The notes below the pieces were generated by a model that worked only from the letters and a program-made list of their open reading frames with translations, had not been told where the DNA came from and did no database searches. Below are positions 37,919-48,043 of a stretch of DNA of 64,000 bases, piece after piece; the stretch's first letter is position 1, and the number at the start of each line of letters is the position of its first letter. The stretch is from Rhizaria sp. SCN 62-66 (lineage: Eukaryota; Rhizaria, unplaced): positions 1 through 64,000 of the forward strand of contig MEDY01000019.1 of NCBI GenBank assembly GCA_001724265.1. Direction: 5' to 3'. The position numbers and the translations under genes are program-made.

Positions 37919-39451
37919 TTAATGAGTGTGCGCGTTGACAAAGCGCTCAAACTCGGGGCGCCACTCAGGCATTGTATGCAGGCCGAGATCGTTGAGGCGG
38001 GCGTTAATCACGCTCGCTGGTGCGGACGAGAGCAGCAGACGCGCGCGCTCACGGTCCACCTCGTTGAAGCGGGTGTGTGCCTCATCCTCATCGTCGTCGT
38101 CATCGTCGTCGTCCTCAGCGTCAGTCTCGTCACTGTCGTCATCATCGTCGTCGTCGTCCATCGAGATCGTCACTCCGTTGTCGGCAACGCGGGTGCTCGA
38201 GCGAGTCGCCGCGGGGGGCGCAGACGGTGTGACGATGCCGCCAGTCACGGCGGCGGCAACCGAGTCCGCGGCGCTGCGCGGGGCCGGCTCGGCGGTGATC
38301 GCGGGCACGCCGGCGGGGGCAGAGGCAGTGGGGTGAATGCGGGGCGGCGCCGGCACTGACGCGGGGGCATTGTTGCTGCTTTCATTACCCTCAGCCGCAG
38401 TAGCAGCAGTCTCGGATGCGGCGGCGAGTGTAGGCGGCTCAGGCTTGTTGCTGTCGCTGTCGGTGCTTGTGTGAGTTGTTGCGGTCTCAGCTTCTGACTC
38501 AGTCTCGACCGCGAACGCGCGCACAGAGCGGCCGCGAGCGTTGCCGTTACCGCTACTGCGAGCAGCAGCGGGGGGCGGCGCGTTGCCGCGGGGGCCAGAG
38601 TACTCAGTCCACTGAATAAACCCGTCGCGGTTGGCGTCATCCTGCTCAAGCAGCTGCTGCGCGACGCGCGCCAGCTCGTTCGCAGGCACGCCCTTGTTGC
38701 GCAGCCACACGGTCAGCTCCTGCTTGGACAGCTTGGCGTCGCGGTTCGTGTCGATCTCGGCGAACAAGTTCGGCGGAGTTGCGGTGCTGACAAGGTCGAG
38801 CGTAATCTCGAGGGTGGCGCCGGGGGGAATGCCAAGGTTGTTTGTGTTGGCGTTGTTATTGTTGGTCGCCTCACCGAACCCCCACTCAGGAGGAACTGTC
38901 AGCCGGCGCTGCTCGCCAACGCACATGCCGATGACGCCGTAAGACCAGCCGGGAATAGTGTCATCGCTGCCGGCAATAAGGCGCATGGGCGAATCACGGG
39001 CCGAGGAGTCGACAACACGGCCGCGCTGACCAGCGGCGGATGTCGGAGCAATGCGGACTCTGTATGAGACAGTGGCCAGGTCGCCTAGAGCCACCTTGCC
39101 AGAGCTAAGTACAGGTTCAATAGAACAAATCAATAAAAGATTGCCAAGCAGTTCGCTAAACGATACGTTTTTTTAAGTTGATTAGAGGATGCCAACGCGG
39201 TACTTCAAAGATATTGCAATTATAAAGAGAGTGGAAGCAAGCGCTCACGCTAGATTGCATAGAGCAGACAATTATCGCCTGAGTACGTACCCGCAGTTAC
39301 CCTGACGAAGAGTCTCGCTCTTAAAGCCGCTAGGAGGGCGGATGTCCTCAAAGGGCACAGGAGCAGAATGATGCGTAGAGGTTGCAGAGATGGCGAGAAC
39401 GCAGAAGGCGCAGACGCAAATCGTCGCCAATAGTAGCTTCCCGAAAAGCAT
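37919..39451 (-). CDS. Secreted/ER FKBP-type peptidyl-prolyl isomerase with EF-hands and a long acidic tail
   Basis: Two exons, 39451-39291 and 39104-37919, joined in phase 2 across a 186-nt intron, give 448 residues and a TAA stop. MLFGKLLLATICVCAFCVLA is a signal peptide. The FKBP domain spans about residues 54-150 (VSYRVRI, VVDSS, IPGWSYGV, PPEWGFGEA, GIPPGATLEITLDLV). Two EF-hands follow: DTNRDAKLSKQE and DDANRDGFIQWTE. This FKBP plus EF-hand order is that of the ER FKBP14/FKBP7 group, which assists folding of secreted proteins. It differs in an extra 230-residue tail that is Ala/Ser/Pro-rich, then poly-Asp/Glu, then a short helical end (FNEVDRERARLLLSSAPAS). No KDEL-like retrieval signal is present. 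The residue matching FKBP12 Tyr82 is Phe. It is paralogous to the next gene. Confidence 0.9.
38090..38160 (-). repeat. Trinucleotide tract coding for the FKBP acidic stretch
   Basis: Repeated TCA/TCG triplets on the plus strand encode two Asp/Glu runs separated by SDETDAE in the tail of the first FKBP protein. Confidence 0.8.
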
Positions 39452-40038
39452 CTTTGAGGGAATGAAGGGAGCAGCGTCGTAACATTGTTTCAGCAAGAGT
39501 TGATAAAGGATGTTGATTAAAAACATCAAATATAGTATTTGATTGTTGTTTAATGTTCTCACGATTTGGATTTATGTTCAGGTTGACGTTAAGAAACGCG
39601 CGATCAGTCTTCAAGTGGAAGCGCACCCACGGTCGAGCCTGACTGTGAGCAGCCTTCACGCATCACCTCAAAGCAAGATCCAGCTGCTCGTAACAATCGT
39701 TTTGCATATTGTCAAACTAGTTTTGTTTGGTGATTGCTTCTTGTACTCTTGTTTTAAGTCTCGCTGAGTTCACACAACCGTGACAAATTCCACGTTCTTA
39801 TCTTTTCAAGTTGCGCGACAAGAAATACATTGATAAATACATTGTATTATGTAAACACGAAGTGAGCGTTTTCAATAAAGTTATTATTTAAAGGATACTG
39901 ATTGAAACATCTTTATTATTTGCGCAAACTCTGAAAAAGCTGATCTAAAAGTCCACAGTTAGGTCAAGAAACAATATTGCATAAACTTGAGCAAACTGCA
40001 GCGTGATAGGCAGGTGATGAATGCTTACCACCCCATGG
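39452..40038. other. Intergenic region between the two FKBP genes
   Basis: 587 bases between tandem minus-strand paralogues. It holds the 3' flank of the upstream FKBP gene, with AATAAA in gene sense at 39912-39917, and the promoter of the downstream one. No supported gene. Confidence 0.5.
39912..39917 (-). terminator. Candidate polyadenylation signal of the second FKBP gene
   Basis: TTTATT on the plus strand, AATAAA in gene sense, about 120 bases after the TAA at 40039. Confidence 0.45.
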
Positions 40039-40808
40039 TTACCGGGGGCCTGTGTACTCGCTTTCGGAAATAACTCCATCCTTGTTTTTGTCGTCCTGCT
40101 CCATCAACTTCTTGGCAGCGTCAGCCACCTCCGACTTCGGCACACCCTTCTTGAGTAACCACTGCTTGAGCTCAGCCATGGTGACCTTCTTGTCTTTGTT
40201 TGTGTCCATCTCGACAAAGAGGTTCGGCGGCGGCTTTACGGACAAAAGCTCCATTGTGATTTCTACAGCTGCGTTGCCGGGCACTGAAGTGGAAGAGCGA
40301 GGGCCCGCGCGCGTGCCGCGCGAACCAAATGCCCACTCTGGCGGAATCGTCAACCTGCGCTGCTCGTTCATACACATTCCGACAGCGCCGTAAGACCAGC
40401 CGGGAATGATTTCATCGCTGCCTGCAATGAAAATAATTGGCTTAGACGCGGTTGTAGAATCGAATATTGCGCCGCGCTTGCCAGTGGCAGACTTTGATGA
40501 AATGCGTCCAGTAAATGACATCTCGACAAGCTGGCCGGGCTTGACCTTACCACTGAAGAGGCAAAAATAAATGGCATAGCAAGTTGTTTGAGAACTTGGG
40601 GTCGAGTAGCATAGCACTTGCTCACTTGAATAATGCGTTTATTCTTGACGTACCCTTGGCAGTTGCCCTTCTTGAGAGTCTCGCTTGAGTAGCCGCGCGG
40701 AGGAACAATATCATTGAAGTTACTGTTGCCCTCAGAAATTGCCGCAACGACAATGCTGTAGCACAACGCTGCCAGTGAGAGCGCAATGATTGCAAAGAAT
40801 GACTTCAT
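40039..40808 (-). CDS. Secreted/ER FKBP-type peptidyl-prolyl isomerase with two EF-hands
   Basis: Two exons, 40808-40654 and 40552-40039, joined in phase 2 across a 101-nt intron, give 222 residues and a TAA stop. The start MKSFFAIIALSLAALCYSIV is a signal peptide. The linker FNDIVPPRGYSSETLKKGNC parallels FEDIRPPSGFKSETLRQGNC of the neighbouring FKBP, and the intron falls at the same codon in both genes. The FKBP domain (VEMSFTGRI, IFDSTT, IPGWSYGAVG, PPEWAFGSRG) is followed by EF-hands DTNKDKKVTMAE and DDKNKDGVISES. The protein ends at TGPR, just where the paralogue continues as SGPRGNAPPP into its long tail. Overall length and order match ER FKBP14-like proteins, but there is no KDEL-type ending. 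Folding of secreted proteins, with calcium binding, is the family role. Confidence 0.92.
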
Positions 40809-40968
40809 GACGTTCAGTAGCTCTGATCCAAAACTCAACAAAAGGTTACAAGTGTCATCCTCAAGTCGCTTCCTTCTTTGAGCGATGCAAGCGGTTCTCG
40901 AAAATGCAACTTAAAGAAAGACTGTGAGTGCCCAAAAATTAGAAAAGAGAAAAATATAAGTCAATGTA

Positions 40969-40974
40969 TTTATT
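40969..40974 (-). terminator. Candidate polyadenylation signal of the PDZ gene
   Basis: TTTATT on the plus strand, AATAAA in gene sense, about 90 bases after the TAA at 41064. Confidence 0.45.
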
Positions 40975-41063
40975 ACAAAAAGTACTATTTATCGGTAAAA
41001 TCAAGAAGAGAATGTTACAACCTTGAAAGTTACAACCTTCCTTCAAGTGAGCGCGCATCAGTA

Positions 41064-44000
41064 TTACGCGTCTGCAGGCGGGGGAATCGGTAGCGCAGAC
41101 CCAGTGGCCGTCGCCGCAGCTGAGAACGACACCGAGCCACTCTTCCTCACACTGGGGGTCCCGAGACTTCCAGTCGCACCGGCAGTCGCGCCCATGCGCG
41201 CGCCTGCACCTGTAGCAGAAGTCGCAGCGGCGTCGCCGTGTTCGAGCTCGCTGAGGCCGAGAGCGCGGAGCGAGTGGAAGTCGTCCTCCCTGAAGTGCGC
41301 AATCCGCACAAGTGCAGAGAGCTGCTCTGCGTCGTAGCCAACCGCGCCGACGCGCAGCTCCAGCGGCATCTTGACCTTGCCGCGGGACTTGCCCTTCCCG
41401 ACCTTGCGCAGCACCAGCAGCGGCAGCGCTGCGTCGGCCTTGGCGGCCATCATGAGCGTCAACACGTCGGCCTTGCGCTTGACGTTGCGCTCGCAGATGT
41501 TCAGGATGCGGTCGCCCTTGACAAGCCCGCACTCAGCCGCGGGGGAGTTCTCCGCCACTGCGCGCACCACTGCGTTCTTCTTGGCCTTGGTAAACTCGAC
41601 GCCAATCACGGGGTCCAGCTCGGCCACCTTGGCGCGCGCGCGCTCGGCGACGGCGAAGCGCCGCGCGTGGCCCACCAGCTCCTGCGAACGCCACTGCATG
41701 AGCTCCTCGAGCCGCACCTGGAACGCGGCGATTTCGCGCTCTGCGCGCACGGCGCGGTCCTGCACGCGCCCGTTGGCCTCCTCCGCGGCGGCCAGCTGCC
41801 ACTGGAGCTGCGCGACGAGCTGCGACGCGTGCTTGTTCTCATCGTCGAGTCGCTGCACCGTCGTCTCGCGCGCCGCGTGCTGCGCCGCAACCTCGCCGCA
41901 CGACGCGTGCGCGGCCACGGCGGTCGAAAGCTCCTGCCGCACGCGGCCCAGCTCGCTCTCGGCGGCCTCGGCACGCGCCCGCGCCTCGCCGCTGGCGCGC
42001 TTCTCGGCCGCAAGCTCGGCCTTAAGCAGCTCCACCAGCTGCAGCGCGCCCGCGGCCTCGTTCGCGGTGGGCGCCAGCGTCTCATTTTCGCCCGCGAGCA
42101 TCTTGTGTTCGCGCCAGAGCCCTTCCAGGTCGCCGCGCGTCGCGACGGCCTTCTCACGCCACTCCCAGGCCTCCTTCTCCGCGCGCGCGCACTCGGCCCG
42201 CGCGCCATCCGCGGCGGCCTCCGCGCGCGCCGCGGCCTCGCGCTCGCGGTCCACGTCCCCGCGCAGCGCCACAGCCACGCGCTCGAGCCGCTCGCACTCG
42301 GCCTCGAGCGCCGAGACCGTCTGCGCCGTCGCGGCCAGCTCGCCCCCCGCCGCCGTGAGCGCGGAATGGTGCAGGAGCTCCAGCCGCGCCAGGCGCGCCG
42401 CGCTGGCCGCCACGGCCGTCTTGGTGTTGAGCGGGCAGTTGATGCCAACGGGCGCGCCCGTGGCGGCCGCCAGCGCGCTCAGGCGCGCGGGCCCCGCGGA
42501 GGTGCGCGAGAGTGCCGTCGCCGCCGCCACGGGGTCCGTGGTCTCGGTCAAACTGACCGCCAGCACCTTCTTAGCGCTCGCGCCGTTGCTGTTGTCGGCG
42601 ACGGCTGCAAGCACAGTGCTTGTGGTAGCGTTCGCGTTGGCGTAGGCGGCAGTGTTGGCGAACGCGTTGTTGTGAGCCTTGGCAGCCTGCTCAGCGCGCG
42701 TGATGGCTTCGTCGAGCTCGCGGACGGCGGCCTGCGTGGCCTCGATGCCGTCAATGCCGCGCAGCTGCTGCTGCAGCAAGAGAGCCGACAGCGACCGCTG
42801 CGTGTGGCCCAGGCGGCGGCCCAGCGCGGCGTGCTCCTCGAGCGAGCGCTGGTAGCGCAGCTTGAACGTCTCCAACTCGTCGACGCGCTGCGACAGCGCG
42901 CGCCGCTCGGCGTCGCTAGCGTGCAGCCGCTGCAGCAGCACCGAGTGCGCCGCGGCGTCAACGTCGACGAAGGAGCCGCCGTCCAGGCGCACCGTCTGCG
43001 AGCCCGCGCCGCCGGCCCCAGCGGCCGCGGAGATGGCCGTCATCGTGTGGCTGCGGCTACTGCCGACGCCGGTGCCGGTGCCGGCGCTCGTGCCAGGGCG
43101 GCGCAGCGACGCGAGCAGGCCCGCGTTGGGGCCGCTGAGCGCCGTGGCCGTCGTCGCGGGAAGCGCGGGAGCCGGCAGGAACACGCCTCCGGTCTCGCTG
43201 GCGGCCGCGAAAGAGGAAAACCCTCCCGTGGCCGTCGCGTTGCGCGCGGACAGCGCCCCGTGCGCGCCGCCGTTGTAGGGCGCGGCGGCGGCGACTGCAG
43301 CGCGCGCCGACGAGGCCAGGCCCTCGGTAAAGCTGGCGTCAAAGCGGCGGCCATGTCCGAGCGTCAGCTGCAGCTGCTGCTGCTGCTCGCGGTCGCCCTT
43401 GATCAGCCGCGCAGATGCCTGGCGGTACACCCCGGAGGTCATCAGCGGGGCAGGGCCGAAGCCGCCGCTCGCGCCCGCGCCAGCGCCAGCGCCCGCCCCC
43501 GGCACGTAGCTGTTACCGCTGCCGTTGTTGTTCGCGCCAGAGCCGGCGAGCGTGACGGGATGCGCGGCGGTGGAGCGACCAAGTCCAGCGCCCGCGGCCG
43601 CGGCCGTCGCGGCGGCGGCGGCGGCGACGCGCGCCGAGGTCGGCACAATCACGCGGCCCGCGGACAAGCCCGCGGCGACCGACGCCGCGGCAGACGGGTT
43701 GCTCAGGTGCGGCGGCACGCCGGTAGCGACGAAACCGGCGTTGTTGTTGTTATTGTTATTCGCGGCGGCGGCGGCGGCGGCGGCGGCCTTGGCGATGCCG
43801 GCGGCGGAGGGCGCGATGAGGTAGCCGCCACGCTTGCCGGCGTTGCCGTTCACGCCCAAGCTCACTGCGCCCGCGTCCCCCCCGTCTCTGCTCGGAGCGC
43901 TGGCGCTGGCCGTGTTACTGACGCGCGCCGAGAGCGTGGCCGGATGGGGGTCGGTGACCGAGGGCGGCAGCGCGTGGGTCAGCGACAACGGCCGCGGGTG

Positions 44001-45629
44001 CGTCGAGTGCACCACCAACGCCTCCGTTGCAACCGCGGCGGGACCCACGTGTGTACCCCCATGTGTTCCGGCATGAGTGCCGGGGCGGGAGGGCGACAGG
44101 GGCGTGGCGCGGCCGTATCCAGCCGCCGTCGCGCTGCCGCTGCCGCTGTTATTGTTGTTGTTGCTGTTGTTGTTGCCGGTAGGGTTGAAGCGGTTCGCAA
44201 GCAGCGCGCGCGCCGAGGCCGGTAGCTGTCCCGTCGCCGTCGCCGCTGCAGTCGCCGCCGCAGCATCGTCGCCGCCCTGAGCGGGGTTTTCATACGTGAT
44301 CACAGTACCCTGACCGTGTCCCTGACCGTGGCCGTGGCCAGCGGAGTAACCGCGGGCACTCACGCCTGACGGCGCCTGCGACTGGGACTGCGCCGACTGC
44401 GGCGGCGGTGTCCCGTTGCCGCCAGCGCCGCCGCCGAGCAGCGTGGGCGGCCGGTAGGGCTGCGAATGCACGCCCCGCGTCCGCGGGTCCTCGTACGGCG
44501 ACGCGTACGGACGGAACCCGGCGTGGCCGTGGCCGTGGCCGTGGCCTTGCTGCTGCTGCTGCTGCTGCTGCTGGGGGTGACCGTCACTCGCACTGCCGTT
44601 GGCGTTGTTGCTGTTGTTGCTGTTGTTGTTGTGAGCGTAGAGCTGCAAGAGCTCGCCACCAGTCGCACTCACGCTGAACCCACTCCCACTCCCAGCAGCA
44701 GCAGCAGCAGCAGCAACGCTACTGTCGCTGAAGCTCCCGGTGCCGTTCACCCCGTCAGCGCCGTAAGCGGCAGCAGCGTTGGGGTGCACGGTAGGGACCT
44801 TGCATGCGGCCGCGCGCGACGAGGCCGTGGGTTGCGCGTACGAGGGCGGGGGGCCGCTCGACACCGGCAGCGGCGGCCGCGGGGACGGCTTGATCGCAAA
44901 CGGCACGCTCGACGCCGCGCCAGAGCCGCTAGCGCCGCTGCTGACGCCGCTGCTGTTGTTCGTGTTGCCGTGAGATGCGGAGTCGCGCGACGTCGGCCCC
45001 TCGCCAGGGGGCTGTGCCGACGAGGGCTGCGGCTGTGGATGTGGCTTGCGGGCGCGCGCGCCGGTCGCGGGCGAGCCGTTGCGCGACGACGAAGAAGAAG
45101 GCTTGGAGCTCGCCGTCGCCGTCGCCGTCGTCACCGCGTGTGCGTCGCCGACGCCCGCAGTGGCGGTCACTGCGGCGGCGGCCGAGTCAGAGAGCGAGTC
45201 GGCGGTCGTCACAGCGGCAGACGCGGACGCGGGGGCGGGCAAGGCGCTGTTGTGCTTGCGCGTGGCGCGGCGCGCGCTGCCAACGCCAGTCCCGCCCTGC
45301 GCGTGCGAATTAGCGCCGGAGCCGGGATGGGTATCGGGCGACGAGGGGCGCTTGTCGCCCTCGGCCGCGGCGGCCGAGGGCGCAGCGTGGGGCCCGCGGG
45401 AAATGGACGTGGGGTGGTTGAGTCCACCGCTAGTCCGGCGGGCCTTTTTGCGTTCTTTGGCAGCCGTGGTGAGCTGCTGGTTCATGCTTTCGCGGCCCTG
45501 GGCGAGCATTTGCTTATACAGCAGCTCCATCTTCTCCTTCGTCATCGGGGCAGAGGCCGCGGGGGCCGCGGCCGCGGCTGGCTCCGCGGACAAGGAAGGG
45601 TCCGGGAGGGCTGCGGTGGCGTCGGCCAT
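41064..45629 (-). CDS. Large low-complexity, coiled-coil and C-terminal PDZ protein of unknown role
   Basis: 1,521 residues, one exon, TAA stop. The frame is open further upstream to 45902, but I chose the ATG at 45629 because sequence beyond about 45720 is AT-rich and unlike coding DNA here. A short basic helix (TKEKMELLYKQMLAQGRE) lies near residues 30-65. Residues 70-880 are Ala/Ser/Gly/Asn/His-rich with poly-Gln, Gly-His and poly-Asn tracts, probably disordered. About 890-1330 is coiled coil (for example SQRVDELETFKLRYQRSLEE). A PDZ domain follows at about 1340-1420 (VIGVEFTKAKKNAVVRAV, ENSPAAECGLVKGDRILN). A basic segment and a short helical region end the protein. I do not recognise the family. 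Coiled coil plus PDZ suggests a scaffold. The gene is divergent from the TRIC-like gene. Confidence 0.8.
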   Translation of the reverse strand: MADATAALPDPSLSAEPAAAAAPAASAPMTKEKMELLYKQMLAQGRESMNQQLTTAAKERKKARRTSGGLNHPTSISRGPHAAPSAAAAEGDKRPSSPDTHPGSGANSHAQGGTGVGSARRATRKHNSALPAPASASAAVTTADSLSDSAAAAVTATAGVGDAHAVTTATATASSKPSSSSSRNGSPATGARARKPHPQPQPSSAQPPGEGPTSRDSASHGNTNNSSGVSSGASGSGAASSVPFAIKPSPRPPLPVSSGPPPSYAQPTASSRAAACKVPTVHPNAAAAYGADGVNGTGSFSDSSVAAAAAAAGSGSGFSVSATGGELLQLYAHNNNSNNSNNANGSASDGHPQQQQQQQQQGHGHGHGHAGFRPYASPYEDPRTRGVHSQPYRPPTLLGGGAGGNGTPPPQSAQSQSQAPSGVSARGYSAGHGHGQGHGQGTVITYENPAQGGDDAAAATAAATATGQLPASARALLANRFNPTGNNNSNNNNNSGSGSATAAGYGRATPLSPSRPGTHAGTHGGTHVGPAAVATEALVVHSTHPRPLSLTHALPPSVTDPHPATLSARVSNTASASAPSRDGGDAGAVSLGVNGNAGKRGGYLIAPSAAGIAKAAAAAAAAANNNNNNNAGFVATGVPPHLSNPSAAASVAAGLSAGRVIVPTSARVAAAAAATAAAAGAGLGRSTAAHPVTLAGSGANNNGSGNSYVPGAGAGAGAGASGGFGPAPLMTSGVYRQASARLIKGDREQQQQLQLTLGHGRRFDASFTEGLASSARAAVAAAAPYNGGAHGALSARNATATGGFSSFAAASETGGVFLPAPALPATTATALSGPNAGLLASLRRPGTSAGTGTGVGSSRSHTMTAISAAAGAGGAGSQTVRLDGGSFVDVDAAAHSVLLQRLHASDAERRALSQRVDELETFKLRYQRSLEEHAALGRRLGHTQRSLSALLLQQQLRGIDGIEATQAAVRELDEAITRAEQAAKAHNNAFANTAAYANANATTSTVLAAVADNSNGASAKKVLAVSLTETTDPVAAATALSRTSAGPARLSALAAATGAPVGINCPLNTKTAVAASAARLARLELLHHSALTAAGGELAATAQTVSALEAECERLERVAVALRGDVDREREAAARAEAAADGARAECARAEKEAWEWREKAVATRGDLEGLWREHKMLAGENETLAPTANEAAGALQLVELLKAELAAEKRASGEARARAEAAESELGRVRQELSTAVAAHASCGEVAAQHAARETTVQRLDDENKHASQLVAQLQWQLAAAEEANGRVQDRAVRAEREIAAFQVRLEELMQWRSQELVGHARRFAVAERARAKVAELDPVIGVEFTKAKKNAVVRAVAENSPAAECGLVKGDRILNICERNVKRKADVLTLMMAAKADAALPLLVLRKVGKGKSRGKVKMPLELRVGAVGYDAEQLSALVRIAHFREDDFHSLRALGLSELEHGDAAATSATGAGARMGATAGATGSLGTPSVRKSGSVSFSAAATATGSALPIPPPADA
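44519..44573 (-). repeat. Simple repeats coding for poly-Gln and Gly-His tracts
   Basis: A CTG run (plus strand) encodes nine or so Gln, and adjacent repeated GGCCGT-type units encode Gly-His repeats in the PDZ protein. Confidence 0.85.
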
Positions 45630-45981
45630 GGGGAGCGCAGCAGAGGCTGGCGAGGGGAGAGCCGCGCGGGGAAAGAGGGGACGGCTGAAGTGGGTCGGGA
45701 CAGACGGAGAGTGGAAAAGCGTTTCTAAAGAAAAGAAAGGGCTGTGTGAAAATGGCAGAGCTTGCAAAATATGAGCAGAATAATTATGGTGTTGTAAATT
45801 GAGGCAAATTGGTTTTGTGTCTGTTAACGGATGTCTGACGTCAATATACCTATAAATAAGACTAGCCGTTACAGCCTCCTGAGGGTCGCCGAGCGGAAGC
45901 ACTGGGGCGGGAAGAGCAGCGCACTAATCCAGATATGTCGACGGCAAAACGTTTGTCAAACAAAGTTGTTTCACGGCCGCC
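45630..45981. promoter_or_regulatory. Bidirectional promoter region, PDZ gene and TRIC-like gene
   Basis: 352 bases between the chosen start codons of two divergent genes. The middle is AT-rich with TATAAATA near 45850. Which gene that element serves is not clear. No other motif recognised. Confidence 0.45.
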
Positions 45982-47412
45982 ATGTTTGACGCAGCTGTTA
46001 ACACATTTTATTCTTTTTTTGAGCTCCACGGCGACACCCTGGAGCACATCTGCGGCCTGGTGAACTGGGTGAACATCGTCAACACCGTGCTCCTGGTGCT
46101 TACCGACCTGCGCCTCTTCCGCCTCGCGCACCCTTCCCGCGCACACTCGGCCATCGAGGCTCTTATTGCGTACCTTTTCTGCGGCTGGGGCGGCGGTATC
46201 GTTGTCGGCGCCATCCTGGGCGAGCCTCCCGTGTTCCTCGGCGTCGGCAACTGGACCGGCTTCATCGCCGGCGCTCTCCTCACCCTCCTCCTCCGCCGCG
46301 GCGTCCCGGACCGCGCCCTCACCGCGCTCGTTGCCCTCCGCGCGGCGCCCGCGCTTGCGCCCGCGCTGGACACTGCGGCGGCGTTCATCGACGCGCTGTG
46401 CCTTGTCGGCGGAGTCGAGCGCGCGCTTGACGCGGCAGCGCATGACTACGCGCGGTCGCTGCCCAACGCGCTCGTCTGCGGCGTCATGGCCGCCAAGGGC
46501 GGCGGCATGGTTGCGGCCGCACTCAACCTCAAGGGCGAGTGGCGCTTCCAGCGGATCCCCATGTTTGCCGCATGGGCGACCGTGAGCAAGCAAAGCGACA
46601 TCTGTGACAGCAGAGACAGCTATGACGGCGACAGTATCGGTGACGTCGGTGCAAACAACTCGAAGTCAGCCGCCAGCGCTGCTCGCGCGGCCCGTCTGCC
46701 CGCCGCCGCGGTGGATTGGGCGCTCTTCCACTTCACGGTTGCCCTCTCCGCGCTGTACAGCGTGCTCCTTGCGGCCCACGGCGCGCAGACCGGCGCCGTG
46801 CCTGTCTTGAGTGCGTTTGGCATCAGTGTCAGCGTGGGGGTGTCGACGGCGCAGATCTGCGTTATTCGTGCCGCTATCATCGCCGTCTTTACGCTGACGC
46901 ACGTGCTGGCAACGCCCGTTGCGACCGCGATCTACAACAGCAAGTGCAACGGCTACATCACTAGCAGTATCATCAGCAGCAGCAGCAACGTCAGTGTTGA
47001 AACCACGAAGCAGGCGACTGTTGGCAAGTCTGCTGCTGCTGAGACCGATGTTGCCACGGATGCTGAGATCGTGACTGTGAGCGACAGCTCGAGCTCCGAC
47101 TCCAGCGCAGCCAAGAGCCGCAGCCGCGCACGCAGTAACAGCCGTGCACGCAGCAACAGCCGCGCACGCAACAGCAGCGTCGGCCGCGCGCGCAAAGGCG
47201 CTGCCGAGGCGCCCGAGGGGCTGCGGGCGCGCGCCGCCGCCGGCAAGAGCAACGGCAAGGCTGCTGCGCGCAGGGGCAAGGGCGATGTGAGCGACGACGA
47301 CGACGATGACGATAACGATAACGACACCGCTGCCGCTGCCGCTGCCGTTGCCGTTGCCGCTGCTGTTCAGAGTAAGCGTGCCGCTAAGGGCATGACTTCT
47401 CGCGTGCGATAA
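45982..47412 (+). CDS. TRIC-type (TMEM38-like) intracellular cation channel with charged C-terminal tail
   Basis: 476 residues, one exon, ATG at 45982, TAA stop. The first 330 residues hold about seven hydrophobic helices. Two segments resemble eukaryotic TRIC channels: CGWGGGIVVGAILGEPP (compare the FxGGxL...LxEPP segment) and MAAKGGGMVAAALNLKGEWR (compare the VKGxG...G.W segment of the second repeat). TRIC proteins are trimeric potassium channels of the ER that balance charge during calcium release. A polar insert of about 40 residues (SDICDSRDSYDGDSIGDVG region) splits helices. The last 130 residues are Ser-rich, then an RSRARSNSRARSNSRARN basic repeat, then poly-Asp and poly-Ala. Human TRICs have much shorter tails. 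The KEV-type lipid-binding motif is not obvious, so an atypical relative is possible. Confidence 0.62.
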   Translation: MFDAAVNTFYSFFELHGDTLEHICGLVNWVNIVNTVLLVLTDLRLFRLAHPSRAHSAIEALIAYLFCGWGGGIVVGAILGEPPVFLGVGNWTGFIAGALLTLLLRRGVPDRALTALVALRAAPALAPALDTAAAFIDALCLVGGVERALDAAAHDYARSLPNALVCGVMAAKGGGMVAAALNLKGEWRFQRIPMFAAWATVSKQSDICDSRDSYDGDSIGDVGANNSKSAASAARAARLPAAAVDWALFHFTVALSALYSVLLAAHGAQTGAVPVLSAFGISVSVGVSTAQICVIRAAIIAVFTLTHVLATPVATAIYNSKCNGYITSSIISSSSNVSVETTKQATVGKSAAAETDVATDAEIVTVSDSSSSDSSAAKSRSRARSNSRARSNSRARNSSVGRARKGAAEAPEGLRARAAAGKSNGKAAARRGKGDVSDDDDDDDNDNDTAAAAAAVAVAAAVQSKRAAKGMTSRVR

Positions 47413-48043
47413 GATTTTGTTATTCGGCGTTTTGTTTATGGAAGAGTACGTGGCGACGGGAGCGATTCGCGCGTGAAATACATAGTTTGGCTTGATTAAT
47501 GTGCGCTTATGAGCGACATAACCGTGACTGCGTTTTCTCGTGCTCTCTGATGACTTTTGATCAAGAATGAAAAGGATATGGAACGCTGAAACGAAAACGC
47601 CTTGTTTGTTTTTTTTAAAAATATATTGGAATCCGTTTTAAGCAAGGAAAAAAATGTGGCATAAATATTTCTTTGAGTTTGGAGTCAATTTTTTTTCAGA
47701 GTCTATATTTAAAATTTCTCCCTCGGTACTCATTTTTTCAAGATATTTCCTGCGTTTTCTCATGTTATACACAACCAAAGGGAATAATACAAACAATACC
47801 AACATTTAAAGTTTTTTTTGTAGCTGATTATAGCAATTTTATTCCAGAAAATTCATACGAGATGCGTCAAACCCGAGAATAGTGGTTTGCCACGAAGAAG
47901 GCAAGCTGAGGGCGCCTCTGAGCGTGATCATTTCAGTTGTCGGAATCTCTTTCTATTGACCGTCTTTGCTTCTATCTGTCAGACACAAGACTAAACTCAT
48001 TTATTTTTGTACTCAATTTAAATTATAGACTTCAAATAGTACA
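47413..48043. other. AT-rich intergenic region before the GCP6-like gene
   Basis: About 630 bases, very AT-rich between 47600 and 47870, with poly-T runs. It holds the 3' flank of the TRIC-like gene and the promoter of the GCP6-like gene. No supported gene. I looked for a leader exon that would bypass the TAG at 48086 and found none convincing. Confidence 0.5.

Noticed and set aside
41238-44225. Plus-strand frame of 995 codons inside the PDZ gene
   Set aside because: Antisense shadow of a GC-rich gene, Arg/Gly/His-rich translation, no domains; the minus-strand frame has PDZ and coiled coil.
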